DNA from: Kaistia defluvii
Lineage (GTDB): Bacteria; Pseudomonadota; Alphaproteobacteria; Rhizobiales; Kaistiaceae
Assembly: GCF_026343955.1 (NCBI RefSeq)
Contig: NZ_JAPKNI010000007.1
Location: 124,001-188,000, forward strand
Direction of reading: 5' to 3'
Length of the DNA: 64,000 bases
Shown: one piece after another, positions 39,482 to 48,263 of the stretch
Numbering within the stretch: the first letter of the stretch is position 1
Layout of the letters: each line of letters opens with the position of its first letter
Translations under genes and position numbers: made by a program
Notes under the pieces: model-generated
Told to the model about the DNA's origin: nothing
Databases searched by the model: none
What the model saw: the letters and a program-made list of their open reading frames with translations, nothing else

Positions 39482-40525
39482 TCAGTTCGCCGGCGCCAGC
39501 ATGGCTTCCTGCACGATGGCATTGGACGCAACCGCGTCCTGGCGGTCGATCGCCTCGCCGAGACGATTGTCGCGCTCCAGCCGGTCGACCACCGCCAGCA
39601 TCCGCCGGACCGTCGCGATGTTGACCTCGCATTCGCGCACCGGGTCCAGCCCGGTCATATCCGGGAAGGTGTCGAAATAGATCGCGCCGTCATAGCCGTC
39701 GCGGCGGATCTGGCGCAGCAGTTCGATCGTCTGCACGGAATGCACGGCGCCGACCATCAGTCCGTCGTCACGCTTGGCGTAGCCGTCGTTCAGGTGAACC
39801 CCGAGCAGGCGGCTATGGCGTGCGATCAGCGCGGCCGCGAAGGCGGGTTGCTCGTCGGCATAGAGCACATGCGCGAAATCGAGCGTTACGCCGAGATTGG
39901 GCGCGCCAGCCTCCTGGATCGCCAGCAGCGTCGTCGCGCAGTCCGGCATCAGGCTATAGGCGCGCGGCTCGTTGGGCTTGTATTCGATGCTGATCCAGCA
40001 ATCCGGATCATGCGCGCACACTTCACGAATGCCAGAGACTTCGTGATCCCACATCCGGTCATAGTCGCCCTGGAAGGCATAATCGAAGCCGTCCTGCCCA
40101 AGCCAGATCGTCATCAGATTGGAGCCGGCGGCCCGCGCCGCGTCGATGCCGCGCTTGGTGAGGTCGATCGCCTCCCGCCGGACCGCCGCGTCGGGATGGG
40201 TGAAGGCACCCAGCTTGAAAGCCGGATTGGTATAATAGCGCATGGCGAAGCCGTTGATCCGGAGCCCCAGATCGCCGAGCTTTCCCGCGAGAACGCGCGG
40301 ATCCTCACCGACATGGTCGGGATAGTTCAGATCCAGATCCGTCAGGCCCTCAACCTTGGCCGCCCGCGCCGCCATTTGCAGGACGCTCGGCTTGCCCTTC
40401 TGGTCCGGCCATTCGGCCTCGGCGCGCGAGGCGAAGGAATTCAGGCGGGTGGCAAAGCGCAAGCTGTTCACGGCGTCAGACCTGTTCTGCGGAAGAAGGG
40501 CAGCTCGTACTTCACACGCTTTCAT
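39482..40525 (-). CDS. Sugar phosphate isomerase/epimerase (xylose isomerase-like TIM barrel)
   Basis: A protein of about 347 residues, or 329 if it begins at the GTG at 40471 (VNSLRFATRLNSF), which is the more family-like start; neither has a clear ribosome-binding site. It has the AP_endonuc_2 / xylose isomerase-like fold: metal-site segments WISIEYKPNEPR, LGVTLDFAHVLYA, GVHLNDGY and GAIYFDTFPDM hold the Glu, Asp and His ligands expected for a divalent-metal sugar isomerase or epimerase. The resemblance to rhamnose-isomerase-like proteins is noted, but the substrate is unknown. It heads the operon with RpiR and ribokinase. Confidence 0.82.
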   Translation of the reverse strand: MKACEVRAALLPQNRSDAVNSLRFATRLNSFASRAEAEWPDQKGKPSVLQMAARAAKVEGLTDLDLNYPDHVGEDPRVLAGKLGDLGLRINGFAMRYYTNPAFKLGAFTHPDAAVRREAIDLTKRGIDAARAAGSNLMTIWLGQDGFDYAFQGDYDRMWDHEVSGIREVCAHDPDCWISIEYKPNEPRAYSLMPDCATTLLAIQEAGAPNLGVTLDFAHVLYADEQPAFAAALIARHSRLLGVHLNDGYAKRDDGLMVGAVHSVQTIELLRQIRRDGYDGAIYFDTFPDMTGLDPVRECEVNIATVRRMLAVVDRLERDNRLGEAIDRQDAVASNAIVQEAMLAPAN

Positions 40526-40685
40526 CTAGTTGTAAAGTTCGGACCCAATCCGCCGCAGGCCGGGCATGGGTCACGGCAGGGCCCAACGGGTGCGCGGGCC
40601 ATCAGGGCTGGTCACACCCCTCTCGGCCGCTATCATTCCCGTCTCATGCGACGGCGCACCCCTGCCCCTTACCCACGAGGCACCG

Positions 40686-41573
40686 ATGACCCGACTGACC
40701 GCCAAGGACTTCCACCCCGAACTGCTCGAGCTCTACGATTTCTACGCGCATGGCCGCATCACCAAGCGCGAATTCCTCGACCGGGCGGCGAAGTTCGCCA
40801 TTGGCGGCGTCACCGCCGCCTCCATCCTGGCGACGATGAGCCCCAACTACGCGCTCGCCGAACAGGTTTCCTTCACCGATCCCGACATCGTCGCGGAATA
40901 CATCACCTACCCCTCGCCGAACGGCCATGGCGAGGTGCGCGGCTATCTCGTCCGTCCCGCCAAGGCCGAGGGCAAGCTGCCGGCGGTCGTCGTCGTGCAC
41001 GAAAACCGCGGTCTCAATCCCTATATCGAGGATGTCGCGCGGCGCGTCGCAAAGGCCGGCTTCATCGCGCTCGCGCCGGACGGGCTGACCTCCAAGGGCG
41101 GCTATCCCGGCAATGACGAGAAGGGCCGCGAACTGCAGCAGCAGGTCGATCCGGAAAAACTGATGAACGACTTCTTCGCGGCAATCGAATTCCTGATGCA
41201 GGACGAGCGCACCACCGGCACGGTCGGCATCACCGGCTTCTGCTATGGCGGCGGCGTCGCCAATGCCGCAGCCGTCGCCTATCCCGAGCTCGGCGCCGCC
41301 GTGCCCTTCTACGGCCGCCAGGCCAAGGCAGAGGACGTGCCGCGCATCCAGGCGCCGATCCTACTGCATTATGGCGAGCTGGACACGCGCGTGAACGAGG
41401 GCTGGCCCGCCTATGAGGCGGCGCTGAAGGCCAACGGAAAAACCTACGAGGCCTATATCTATCCCGGCGCCAACCACGGCTTCCACAACGATTCGACGCC
41501 ACGCTACGACAAGGAAGCCGCCGATCTCGCCTGGCAGCGCACGATCGACTGGTTCAAGAAATATCTGGCCTAG
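40686..41573 (+). CDS. Dienelactone hydrolase family protein, exported
   Basis: About 295 residues from the ATG at 40686 ([20 protein letters not shown]). Residues 25-58 contain a Tat-like export segment ([32 protein letters not shown]). The alpha/beta-hydrolase core carries the triad: nucleophile Cys186 in GFCYGGG, Asp in GELDTRVN and His in GANHGFHND. This matches YghX/CarboxymethyleneButenolidase-like proteins. True dienelactone hydrolases act in chloroaromatic degradation; the signal here suggests a periplasmic ester or lactone hydrolase of unknown substrate. It is divergent from the sugar operon. Confidence 0.87.
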   Translation: MTRLTAKDFHPELLELYDFYAHGRITKREFLDRAAKFAIGGVTAASILATMSPNYALAEQVSFTDPDIVAEYITYPSPNGHGEVRGYLVRPAKAEGKLPAVVVVHENRGLNPYIEDVARRVAKAGFIALAPDGLTSKGGYPGNDEKGRELQQQVDPEKLMNDFFAAIEFLMQDERTTGTVGITGFCYGGGVANAAAVAYPELGAAVPFYGRQAKAEDVPRIQAPILLHYGELDTRVNEGWPAYEAALKANGKTYEAYIYPGANHGFHNDSTPRYDKEAADLAWQRTIDWFKKYLA

Positions 41574-41633
41574 CCAGCGCCAATCGCGCAGCCCTTTCGC
41601 GCCACGAACAACGCCCTGCCCGAGACAACGAAA

Positions 41634-41663
41634 CGGCGCGACGCTCTTGCAGGCGTCGCGCCG
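41634..41663. terminator. Bidirectional hairpin between convergent hydrolase and sulfatase genes
   Basis: cggcgcgacgc (41634-41644) and gcgtcgcgccg (41653-41663) form a perfect 11-bp stem with an 8-nt loop. It lies between the stops of two convergent genes at 41573 and 41688; an A run precedes it on the plus strand, which would give U residues to the minus-strand transcript. Confidence 0.75.
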
Positions 41664-41687
41664 CGGTCGACGGTTGTCGCTCCCCGA

Positions 41688-44141
41688 CTAATCCCGCGCG
41701 CGCGCGAGCTTGGTTTGAATGACCGCCTGCTCGTTGGCGGTCAGCTGGGTCGGGCCCAGCTTGAAGGTGATCTTGTCGAGCTTGCCGGTGAAGGCGAAGG
41801 GCACCTGGTAATCCGCCTCATCGACCGAAGTGCGGGTATCGATTCCGATATCGAAGGTCTCGTCGATCGTCATCAGGAACGGCGTGCTGTGCGGGATCTG
41901 CTGGCGGGCGACTTCGGTGTCATCGACCTTCAGGACGCCCGTGCCCCCCTTGCCGGCGCCGGGGCCATCATAGGCGAACTCGAACACGATCTGATGCTTG
42001 CCGGGCGTCAGCGCATCCTTCCCTTCCCAGCGGAAGTGATCGAGTGCAAGCAGGTTATAGGCAAATACCGGCTTGCCCTTGAGCAGATAGAGGCCATAGC
42101 CGCCGAAATGCCCGCCCAGCGTGGCGAGCATGCCTTCCGCCCCGCCTTCGGGGATCTCGACATCGGCCTGGATGGTGTAGGACCGGGTCAGCAGGTCCGG
42201 CGACGCACTGGCCGGCAGACCGGAGACCTGGCCGGCATAGGTGAAGGTGTTCCGCCCCGCCGTAGAAGACGGACGCGGCGCCAGAAGCCGCTGGACGATC
42301 GAATTATCAAGCGGGAAGACGTTGTATTTCGCCGCCTCGACAAGGAAAAGATCCTTGAGTTCCTGCAGCTTCTGCGGGTTTGCGGCGGCGATATCGTTGT
42401 TCTGCGAGTAGTCCTCGGCGATGTTGTAGAGTTCCCAATCATAGCCGCCGATCACGTCGGGCATTTTCGCAAGCCCCAGCAGCCACGGCGGCTGCGGCGG
42501 CGTTGTCGCGGCCATCCAGCCATCGTGATAGATCGCGCGGTCGCCGAACATCTCGAAATACTGCGTCGCCCGCGCGGACGGCACGTTGGCGTTTTCCTTG
42601 TCCCAGCTATAGGCCATGCTGACGCCCTCGATCGGGCGCTGCTGGATGCCGTTGACCGCGACCGGCGCTTGAACGCCCGTGGCTTCGAGGATCGTGGGAA
42701 CGATGTCGATCATGTGGTGGAACTGACTGCGAACCCCGCCGGCATCCTTGATCCGCGCCGGCCAGGACATCGCCATGCCCTGCCGCGTGCCGCCAAAATG
42801 CGACGCGATCTGCTTGGTCCATTTGAACGGCGTATCGAAGGCCCAGGACCACGCGACCGACATATGCGGGGTGGTCTTGTCGGAGCCCCAGACGTCATAG
42901 AAAGGCAGCTGGTCCTTGACCGGAACGTCGATGCCCTGGATGGCGGCGAGATCGAACGGCGTGCCAAGGGTCGAGCCCTCCGCGCTCGTGCCATTGTCAC
43001 CCTCGATGTAGATGATCAGCGTATTGTCGAGCTTGCCCTGGTCTTCCACTTCCTGGATGACACGGCCGATCTCGTGGTCGGTATAGGCGACATAGGCGGC
43101 ATAGACCTCTGCCTGCCGGGCAAACATCTTCTTGTCGTCCGCCGAGAGGGTGTCCCATTTCGGCAGGCTGTCGGGCCAGGGCGTCAGCGCGGTATTGGCG
43201 GGGATGACACCCAGACGCTTCTGATTGGCGAAGATCTCGTCCCGCATGGCGTTCCAGCCCATGTCGAACTTGCCCTTGAACTTGGCGATCCATTCGGGCG
43301 TCGGCTGATGTGGCGCATGCGTGCCGCCGGGCACGTAGTAGAGGAAGAAGGGCTTGTCGGGCGCACCGGCGTTGGTCTGCCTCAAATAATCGATGGCGTT
43401 GTCGGCCAGGTCGGTCGTGAGGTTGTAGCCGGGCTTGCCGATCCACGGGAAAACCTGGGTCGTGTTCTGGAACAGATAGGGCGTCCACTGGTTGGTTTCG
43501 CCGCCCATGAAGCCATAGAAATAGTCGAAGCCCATGCCGGACGGCCATTGGTCGAACGGGCCGGAGAGGCTGTACTGGAAGCTCGGCGTATTGTGGTTCT
43601 TGCCGAACCAGGATGTCGTGAAGCCGTTCTCCTTCAGGATCTCGCCAACCGTCGCATTCTCCGGCCCGATGACGGAATCATAGCCCGGGAAGCCGGTCGA
43701 CTGCTCGGTGATCACGCCGAAGCCGACCGAGTGATGGTTGCGGCCGGTGATCAGCGCCGCCCGCGTCGGCGAGCACAGCGCGGTTGAATGGAACTGCGTG
43801 TAGCGCAGTCCGGCATTGGCAACCCGGTCGAGCGCCGGCGTCGGGATCACACCACCGAACGTGCCGGAAACGCCGTAACCGGCGTCGTCGGTCATGATCA
43901 GCAGGATGTTGGGCGCGCCGGCGGGCGGGACCACGGTTGGCGGCCAGAAGGGCTTCGATGCCGCGGCATCGGGGTTGATGACGCCGCCAAACGGCAATGG
44001 CGGGCTCGGAATGTAGCGCCCGTCGATCGTCTGCGTCGCGCTGGGCGACCCGGGCGTCCCTGTAATCGTCTGGGCATTTGCACCCGCGACGCACAGACTG
44101 GAAGAAAGCATGAATAGGGATAAATAACGCTTGGAAAGCAT
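41688..44141 (-). CDS. Arylsulfatase, exported
   Basis: About 817 residues from the ATG at 44141 (MLSKRYLSLFMLSSSLCVAGANAQ signal peptide, cleavage about residue 24); AGAGGT lies upstream, so the longer frame to 44177 is not used. The sulfatase signature is CSPTRAALITGR, with Cys123 as the residue converted to formylglycine. The metal-binding MTDDAGYG (about 84-90) and the later HMIDIVPTILEATG block are present. Residues about 620-815 form an extra beta-rich C-terminal domain. The enzyme would hydrolyse organic sulfate esters in the periplasm. No formylglycine-generating enzyme is encoded in the window, so maturation depends on a distant gene. Confidence 0.92.
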   Translation of the reverse strand: MLSKRYLSLFMLSSSLCVAGANAQTITGTPGSPSATQTIDGRYIPSPPLPFGGVINPDAAASKPFWPPTVVPPAGAPNILLIMTDDAGYGVSGTFGGVIPTPALDRVANAGLRYTQFHSTALCSPTRAALITGRNHHSVGFGVITEQSTGFPGYDSVIGPENATVGEILKENGFTTSWFGKNHNTPSFQYSLSGPFDQWPSGMGFDYFYGFMGGETNQWTPYLFQNTTQVFPWIGKPGYNLTTDLADNAIDYLRQTNAGAPDKPFFLYYVPGGTHAPHQPTPEWIAKFKGKFDMGWNAMRDEIFANQKRLGVIPANTALTPWPDSLPKWDTLSADDKKMFARQAEVYAAYVAYTDHEIGRVIQEVEDQGKLDNTLIIYIEGDNGTSAEGSTLGTPFDLAAIQGIDVPVKDQLPFYDVWGSDKTTPHMSVAWSWAFDTPFKWTKQIASHFGGTRQGMAMSWPARIKDAGGVRSQFHHMIDIVPTILEATGVQAPVAVNGIQQRPIEGVSMAYSWDKENANVPSARATQYFEMFGDRAIYHDGWMAATTPPQPPWLLGLAKMPDVIGGYDWELYNIAEDYSQNNDIAAANPQKLQELKDLFLVEAAKYNVFPLDNSIVQRLLAPRPSSTAGRNTFTYAGQVSGLPASASPDLLTRSYTIQADVEIPEGGAEGMLATLGGHFGGYGLYLLKGKPVFAYNLLALDHFRWEGKDALTPGKHQIVFEFAYDGPGAGKGGTGVLKVDDTEVARQQIPHSTPFLMTIDETFDIGIDTRTSVDEADYQVPFAFTGKLDKITFKLGPTQLTANEQAVIQTKLARARD

Positions 44142-44540
44142 GGCAGACCTCTCGCAGGACGCGTGAATTGCCGTCATGAAATATACTATGGCATACGAAC
44201 AGAATGACTTACGCGCAGCGTCAGGACATCCTCGACTGCCGTCGCCACGATAGCGAAACGCAACGGAGCCTCAACCATCGTTTCCCTCGCAGCAAAGCAC
44301 GATATCGTTACAATCGGCGCGGGCGCATGCCGACGACCGCCCGGATGCAGCGAGCCCGAGCCTTTGCCAGCCGGCGAGGCGGCGCCTTGAGCGGGTGACA
44401 AGCCCCACGGCGGCGAGAAGGGCCAGACGGGGCCGCCGGAAAATTTCGATTCCCGCGAGCGCTTCGTGTCGAAATGGGGCCTCGGCATCCGTCGTCTGGT
44501 GAGCCCGGCAGCGATCGGGTCGAAACCGAAAGGACAAGCG
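44142..44540. other. Divergent intergenic region, arylsulfatase / VOC gene
   Basis: About 400 bp. An AT-rich patch at 44176-44206 (atgaaatatactatggc) near the sulfatase start is the likeliest promoter for that gene. No repeat, RNA gene or convincing short ORF was seen; the frames on both strands have no family resemblance and no ribosome-binding site. Confidence 0.45.
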
Positions 44541-45020
44541 ATGACCGTTGCCAAGAACACCATTTGCGTCTGGTACGACAAGGACGCCGAGGAAGCCGCC
44601 CGCTTCTACGCGAAGACCTTTCCCGACAGCGCCGTGCATGCCGTCCACAGGGCGCCCAGCGATTATCCCTCGGGCAAGGCGGGCGACGTGCTGACGGTCG
44701 ATTTCACCGTCGCCGGCATCCCCTGCATTGGCCTCAATGGCGGCACCGCGTTCCAGCACAGCGAAGCCTTCTCGTTCCAGATCGCAACCGACAGCCAGGA
44801 AGAGACCGACCGCTACTGGAACGCCATCGTCGGCAATGGCGGCCAGGAAAGCATGTGCGGCTGGTGCAAGGACAAATGGGGCATCTCCTGGCAGATCACG
44901 CCGCGCGTGCTGACCGACGCGATGGCGGCCGGCGGCGACGAGGCCAGGCGCGCCTTCGAGGCGATGATGGAGATGAAGAAGATCGACGTCGCCAAGATCG
45001 AGGCGGCAAGGCGGGGGTGA
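44541..45020 (+). CDS. VOC family protein (PhnB-like / 3-demethylubiquinone methyltransferase-like)
   Basis: About 159 residues from the ATG at 44541, behind AAAGGAC. It has the vicinal oxygen chelate fold of the PhnB/COG2764-3865 group: N-terminal TICVWYDKDAEEAARFYAKTFPDS, GLNGGTAFQHSEAFSFQIATDSQEETDRYW and CGWCKDKWGISWQITPRVL, which are characteristic. Proteins of this group are often labelled 3-demethylubiquinone-9 3-methyltransferase, but they lack a SAM-binding fold, so that name is doubtful. The metal and substrate are unknown. It is transcribed alone, 214 bp before the PfpI gene. Confidence 0.87.
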   Translation: MTVAKNTICVWYDKDAEEAARFYAKTFPDSAVHAVHRAPSDYPSGKAGDVLTVDFTVAGIPCIGLNGGTAFQHSEAFSFQIATDSQEETDRYWNAIVGNGGQESMCGWCKDKWGISWQITPRVLTDAMAAGGDEARRAFEAMMEMKKIDVAKIEAARRG

Positions 45021-45176
45021 GCGGTTCGACGCGACCGGAATGGCGACTTTCTGGCTCCGCCGTTCACGCCGACAAGACTGGCCGGGATGGCTTTTTCTCA
45101 GCTCTCTGATCGAGCTGTCTCATACTACCGACAGCCCCATCTTCGTCCACGCGCCACCTTGGCGCCTCCTCTCGAA

Positions 45177-45212
45177 TTGACAGCACGCTAACAAATCGTC
45201 AGCATGCTGTCA
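45177..45212 (+). promoter_or_regulatory. Promoter with overlapping operator-like repeat for the PfpI-MarR pair
   Basis: A consensus -35 box TTGACA lies at 45177-45182. Overlapping it, tgacagc (45178-45184) and gctgtca (45206-45212) are exact inverted repeats 21 bp apart, about two helical turns. This is a likely binding site for the MarR protein encoded two genes downstream. Confidence 0.55.
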
Positions 45213-45234
45213 TGATGTTGGGAGGAGAATTCGC

Positions 45235-45858
45235 GTGACCCAGGAAACCGTGCACGTCGCTATCTATGACACGATGGCGGACTGGGAGGTGGGTTATGCG
45301 ATTGCGCATATCCGCTCGCCCGAGTTCCAGAAAATGCCCTGTCGTTATCAGATGAAGACCGTCGGACGGTCGCTTGATCCGGTCACCAGCAAGGGCGGCA
45401 TGCGGCTGTTGCCGGATCTCCGGCTCGACGCGCTAGAACCGGAGGCGAGCCGGATGCTGATCCTGCCCGGCGCCGACATCGCCATGACGGGCGGCATTGA
45501 TGATTTCGCCGCCATGGCGGGACGCTTTCTCGCCTCCGGCGTCCCGGTCGCCGCAATTTGCGGGGCGACGGCGGCGCTGGCGAGGCAAGGGCTGCTCGAC
45601 AGACGGTCGCATACCAGCAACGCCAAGGCCTTTCTCGAGATGACGGGCTACCGGGGCGGCGGCTACTATCAGGATCGTCTCGCCATCACGGCAGGCGATC
45701 TGATAACCGCCAGTGGCATCGCGCCGGTCCCCTTTGCCGCCGAGATATTCCGAAAGCTGGACCTCTATGGCGAGGCGACGCTGACATCCTGGCTAAAGCT
45801 GTATCAGGACCAGGATCCGGCGGGGTTTTATGAACTGATCGCGGAGTCGACTCCGTGA
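45235..45858 (+). CDS. DJ-1/PfpI family protein
   Basis: A 207-residue protein started at a GTG (45235) with a strong GGGAGGAG ribosome-binding site eight bases upstream. It has the class-I glutamine amidotransferase-like fold with nucleophile Cys109 in VAAICGATAALARQGLLDRR, and the N-terminal VAIYDTMADWEVGYAIAHI typical of the YdeA-like branch. Members of this family are proteases, glyoxalase III or chaperones, and many are stress-related; the specific activity is not known. The stop overlaps the start of the MarR gene (GTGA at 45855-45858), so the pair is translationally coupled and probably autoregulated. Confidence 0.88.
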   Translation: MTQETVHVAIYDTMADWEVGYAIAHIRSPEFQKMPCRYQMKTVGRSLDPVTSKGGMRLLPDLRLDALEPEASRMLILPGADIAMTGGIDDFAAMAGRFLASGVPVAAICGATAALARQGLLDRRSHTSNAKAFLEMTGYRGGGYYQDRLAITAGDLITASGIAPVPFAAEIFRKLDLYGEATLTSWLKLYQDQDPAGFYELIAESTP

Positions 45859-46307
45859 TCGATGCGCAGGAAAAGCTGAGTTCTATGGCGCTGACGGTGT
45901 TCGCGCTGAACGGATTGTTCCTGACGGTCGCCGAGGGACTCGCGGTTCCGGCAGGGCTGACGGCGACGCGTTGGCAGGTGCTTGGCGCGGTGCTCAGGGA
46001 GCCGCTGACGCAGGCGGAGATCGCTCGGCGGATGGGGATCACCCGGCAGAGCGTCCAGCGCACGGCAAACCAGCTTGCCGAGGATGGCATGCTGGCGATG
46101 ATACCCAACCCATCGCACCGAAAAGCAATGCTGCTCCAGCCTACCGAAAAAGGGCTGGCGGCGATCCGGGCCATCCATCCGCAGCACGCCGCCTTCGCCG
46201 GACGGCTGAAGACAGAATTGGGTGAGGAACGGATGGTCCGCCTATCGGATGCCCTGACGGAGCTCCGGTCCGCCATGGACCATCTCGTGCCAGCGGAGGC
46301 GGACTAG
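45855..46307 (+). CDS. MarR family transcriptional regulator
   Basis: A 150-residue winged-helix regulator starting at a GTG that overlaps the PfpI stop. The DNA-binding part (about residues 45-105) has TRWQVLGAVLREPLTQAEIARRMGITRQSVQRTANQLAEDGMLAMIPNPSHRKAMLLQPTEKG, with recognition helix RQSVQRTANQL. In the wing, the usual basic DRR tip is replaced by NPSHRKA. It probably represses its own operon through the repeat at 45178-45212 and responds to a small effector or oxidant; this is inference. Confidence 0.9.
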   Translation: MIDAQEKLSSMALTVFALNGLFLTVAEGLAVPAGLTATRWQVLGAVLREPLTQAEIARRMGITRQSVQRTANQLAEDGMLAMIPNPSHRKAMLLQPTEKGLAAIRAIHPQHAAFAGRLKTELGEERMVRLSDALTELRSAMDHLVPAEAD

Positions 46308-46309
46308 CC

Positions 46310-47329
46310 TCACCGCTTGTTCCCTCTCGGGCCCTTCAGGACCGGGGTCTTGGCGCGGTTTTCGTCCTGGAGCTTGCGCCAGCGGCTGAGGCGGTCGGGG
46401 TCGAGCGTGCCGGCCTTGACCGCCGCCTGCACCGCGCAGCCGGGCTCGTGCTCATGCGTGCAATCGCGAAACCGGCAATTCGGCGCCAGTTCCGTGATCT
46501 CGGCGAACAGTTGCTCGATGCCCTCGGCCGCGTCGCTGACATGCAGCGTCCGCATGCCCGGCGTATCGATCACCCAGCCGCCGCCGGCGATCCGGTGCAG
46601 CGAGCGCGAGGTCGTGGTATGGCGGCCCTTGGCGTCGCTCTCGCGGATGCCGCCGGTCTGTTGCGGCGCGTCCTGATCGGGGCCTGCCAGCGTGTTCAGC
46701 AGCGTCGACTTGCCGACGCCGGAGGAGCCGATCAGCGCCACCGTCTGCCCTTCCCCGCACCAGGGCGCGAGCGCTGCCGCCGCCGCGCCGCTGCGACCAT
46801 CCAGCGTGACGCATTGGAGCCCGCGCTGCAGCGCCGTCACCTGCGCGGCATAGGCATCGGCGTCCTCGACGGTGTCGGCCTTGGTGAGCAGGATCACCGG
46901 CCGGGTGCCGGCCTGGTTGGCGAGCGCCAGATAGCGCTCCAGCCGGGCGACGTTGAAATCGGCGTTGCAGGAGGTGACGATGAACAGCGTGTCGACATTG
47001 GCGGCGGTCAGCTGCGGCTGGGTGCCACCCTCGACCCGGCGCTGCAGGAGCGTCTTGCGTTCGAGCCGGCGGCGCAGCCAGTTGGTGCCCGGCTCCACCA
47101 GCACCCAGTCGCCCACCGCATAGTCGCCGGTGTTGGTATGGGGCTGCAGCATCATCCGGTGCGGACCATCGACAGAGACGGCGCTCATCCGCGCCCGGTG
47201 CACGGTGGCGATCCGCATCGGCACGAGGCCGGCATCGTCAGGTCCGATCTGGTCGGCGAAGAAATCTGACCACCCCATCCCCGCCAGCGTCGAGGGTTCG
47301 GCGGCCGAGTCGGTCCGCGGCTCGCTCAA
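46310..47329 (-). CDS. rsgA: Ribosome small subunit-dependent GTPase A
   Basis: Up to 339 residues. It is a circularly permuted GTPase that acts in late 30S subunit maturation. Order of motifs: an OB-like N-terminal domain, then G4 LLTKAD, G1 GSSGVGKSTLLN, G2-like GRHTTTSRSLH, G3 DTPGMR, and the C-terminal zinc finger CRFRDCTHEHEPGC. The longest frame starts at a TTG (47329); an ATG at 47278 (MGWSDFFADQIGPDD) gives 322 residues and would fit most homologues. No ATG is in frame further upstream. The gene is monocistronic, and the MarR gene is convergent. Confidence 0.92.
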   Translation of the reverse strand: MSEPRTDSAAEPSTLAGMGWSDFFADQIGPDDAGLVPMRIATVHRARMSAVSVDGPHRMMLQPHTNTGDYAVGDWVLVEPGTNWLRRRLERKTLLQRRVEGGTQPQLTAANVDTLFIVTSCNADFNVARLERYLALANQAGTRPVILLTKADTVEDADAYAAQVTALQRGLQCVTLDGRSGAAAAALAPWCGEGQTVALIGSSGVGKSTLLNTLAGPDQDAPQQTGGIRESDAKGRHTTTSRSLHRIAGGGWVIDTPGMRTLHVSDAAEGIEQLFAEITELAPNCRFRDCTHEHEPGCAVQAAVKAGTLDPDRLSRWRKLQDENRAKTPVLKGPRGNKR

Positions 47330-47494
47330 GATCGGGCCTGGCGTTGGGGCGTCTTCGTCATGGACAGGTTCCCGGGTAACAGGGGGCTAACGCCAGGCTA
47401 ACGGAAAAACCGCCTGCGGCACGGTGTGTCGGAGTCAGCGGCGACCGTCCCACGCCGGTTCTATAGGCCCCCGTCGCCGCCCGGCGCAAGCGCG

Positions 47495-48178
47495 TCAGCC
47501 CCTCGGCGCCTCGCGGGCCTCGAAGAAGGCGCGCATCGCCGTGCTGGCGCGGCCGTGATGCCGTGCGAGCGCGTCGAGCGCCCTCGCCTCGTCCCCCGCA
47601 CGGCAGGCCGCCAGCATGTCGCGATGTTCATCCTGGCCCATGTCGCCGATCGCCGCCAGGTGAAAGCGCAGATACCGGTCGGCCGATGCAAGGTGCTGTT
47701 CCGTCAGCGCAATCAGGCGCGGCAGGCCGGCCTGCGCATAGAGCGTCATGTGGAAGCGGCGGTTCAGCTCGCCCATCCGGCCGGGGTCCGTCTCCTGGTC
47801 GATCTCCGCCAGGATCTCCTCGGCGATGGTAAAATCCTCCTCGCCCAGATGCGGGATCGAGAGGCGCAGCGCCTGCGGTTCGAGCGCCGCGCGGATGGCG
47901 TAGTTATCCATCGCGTCGAGCAGGGTGATCTGGACCACGACGGCGCCGCGATGGGGCTCGAAATCGACCAGGGCTTGCGCCTCAAGTTGCCGTAAAGCCT
48001 CGCGAATCGGCATCCGGCTGACCTTGAAGGTGGTGGCCAGCTCCTCCTGGCGAAGCGGAGTTCCCGGCGCGATTGCCCCCGAAAGGATCGCCTCGCGCAG
48101 CGTCGCCTCGACATATTCGGTGGCCGTGCGATAGCGCGGCGGCGCGGCTTCGAGCAGTTGCGACAGCCCGCTGGTCAT
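47495..48178 (-). CDS. GntR family transcriptional regulator, FCD (FadR-like) subfamily
   Basis: About 227 residues from the ATG at 48178; the ATG at 48184 is too close to the GGAGG at 48186-48190, whereas 48178 has a seven-base spacing. The N-terminal winged helix (residues about 15-80) reads YVEATLREAILSGAIAPGTPLRQEELATTFKVSRMPIREALRQLEAQALV. The C-terminal FCD effector domain (about 90-215) is all-helical with the metal-binding pattern NRRFHMTLYAQAG, and histidines in HLASADRYLRFH and DEHRDML. It is divergent from the benE-like gene, with a perfect palindrome between them, and so probably controls that gene and itself in response to a carboxylate. Confidence 0.9.
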   Translation of the reverse strand: MTSGLSQLLEAAPPRYRTATEYVEATLREAILSGAIAPGTPLRQEELATTFKVSRMPIREALRQLEAQALVDFEPHRGAVVVQITLLDAMDNYAIRAALEPQALRLSIPHLGEEDFTIAEEILAEIDQETDPGRMGELNRRFHMTLYAQAGLPRLIALTEQHLASADRYLRFHLAAIGDMGQDEHRDMLAACRAGDEARALDALARHHGRASTAMRAFFEAREAPRG

Positions 48179-48211
48179 CCCCATGCCTCCCTCGGTCCAC
48201 CCTTGCCTGTC

Positions 48212-48225
48212 GATTGGATCCAATC
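48212..48225. promoter_or_regulatory. 14-bp perfect palindrome between the GntR and BenE-type genes
   Basis: gattggatccaatc lies in the 85-bp divergent gap, 34 bp from the GntR start and 39 bp from the BenE start. TTGGATCCAA-type palindromes are usual for FCD-type GntR regulators, so this is a good operator candidate for both promoters. Confidence 0.7.
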
Positions 48226-48263
48226 TAACAATTCGTCCATCGAATGCAATCGGGACAGCGACG

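Noticed and set aside
41715-43787. Plus-strand frame of 690 codons opposite the arylsulfatase gene
   Set aside because: Antisense shadow; the sulfatase on the minus strand has signature motifs and a signal peptide.
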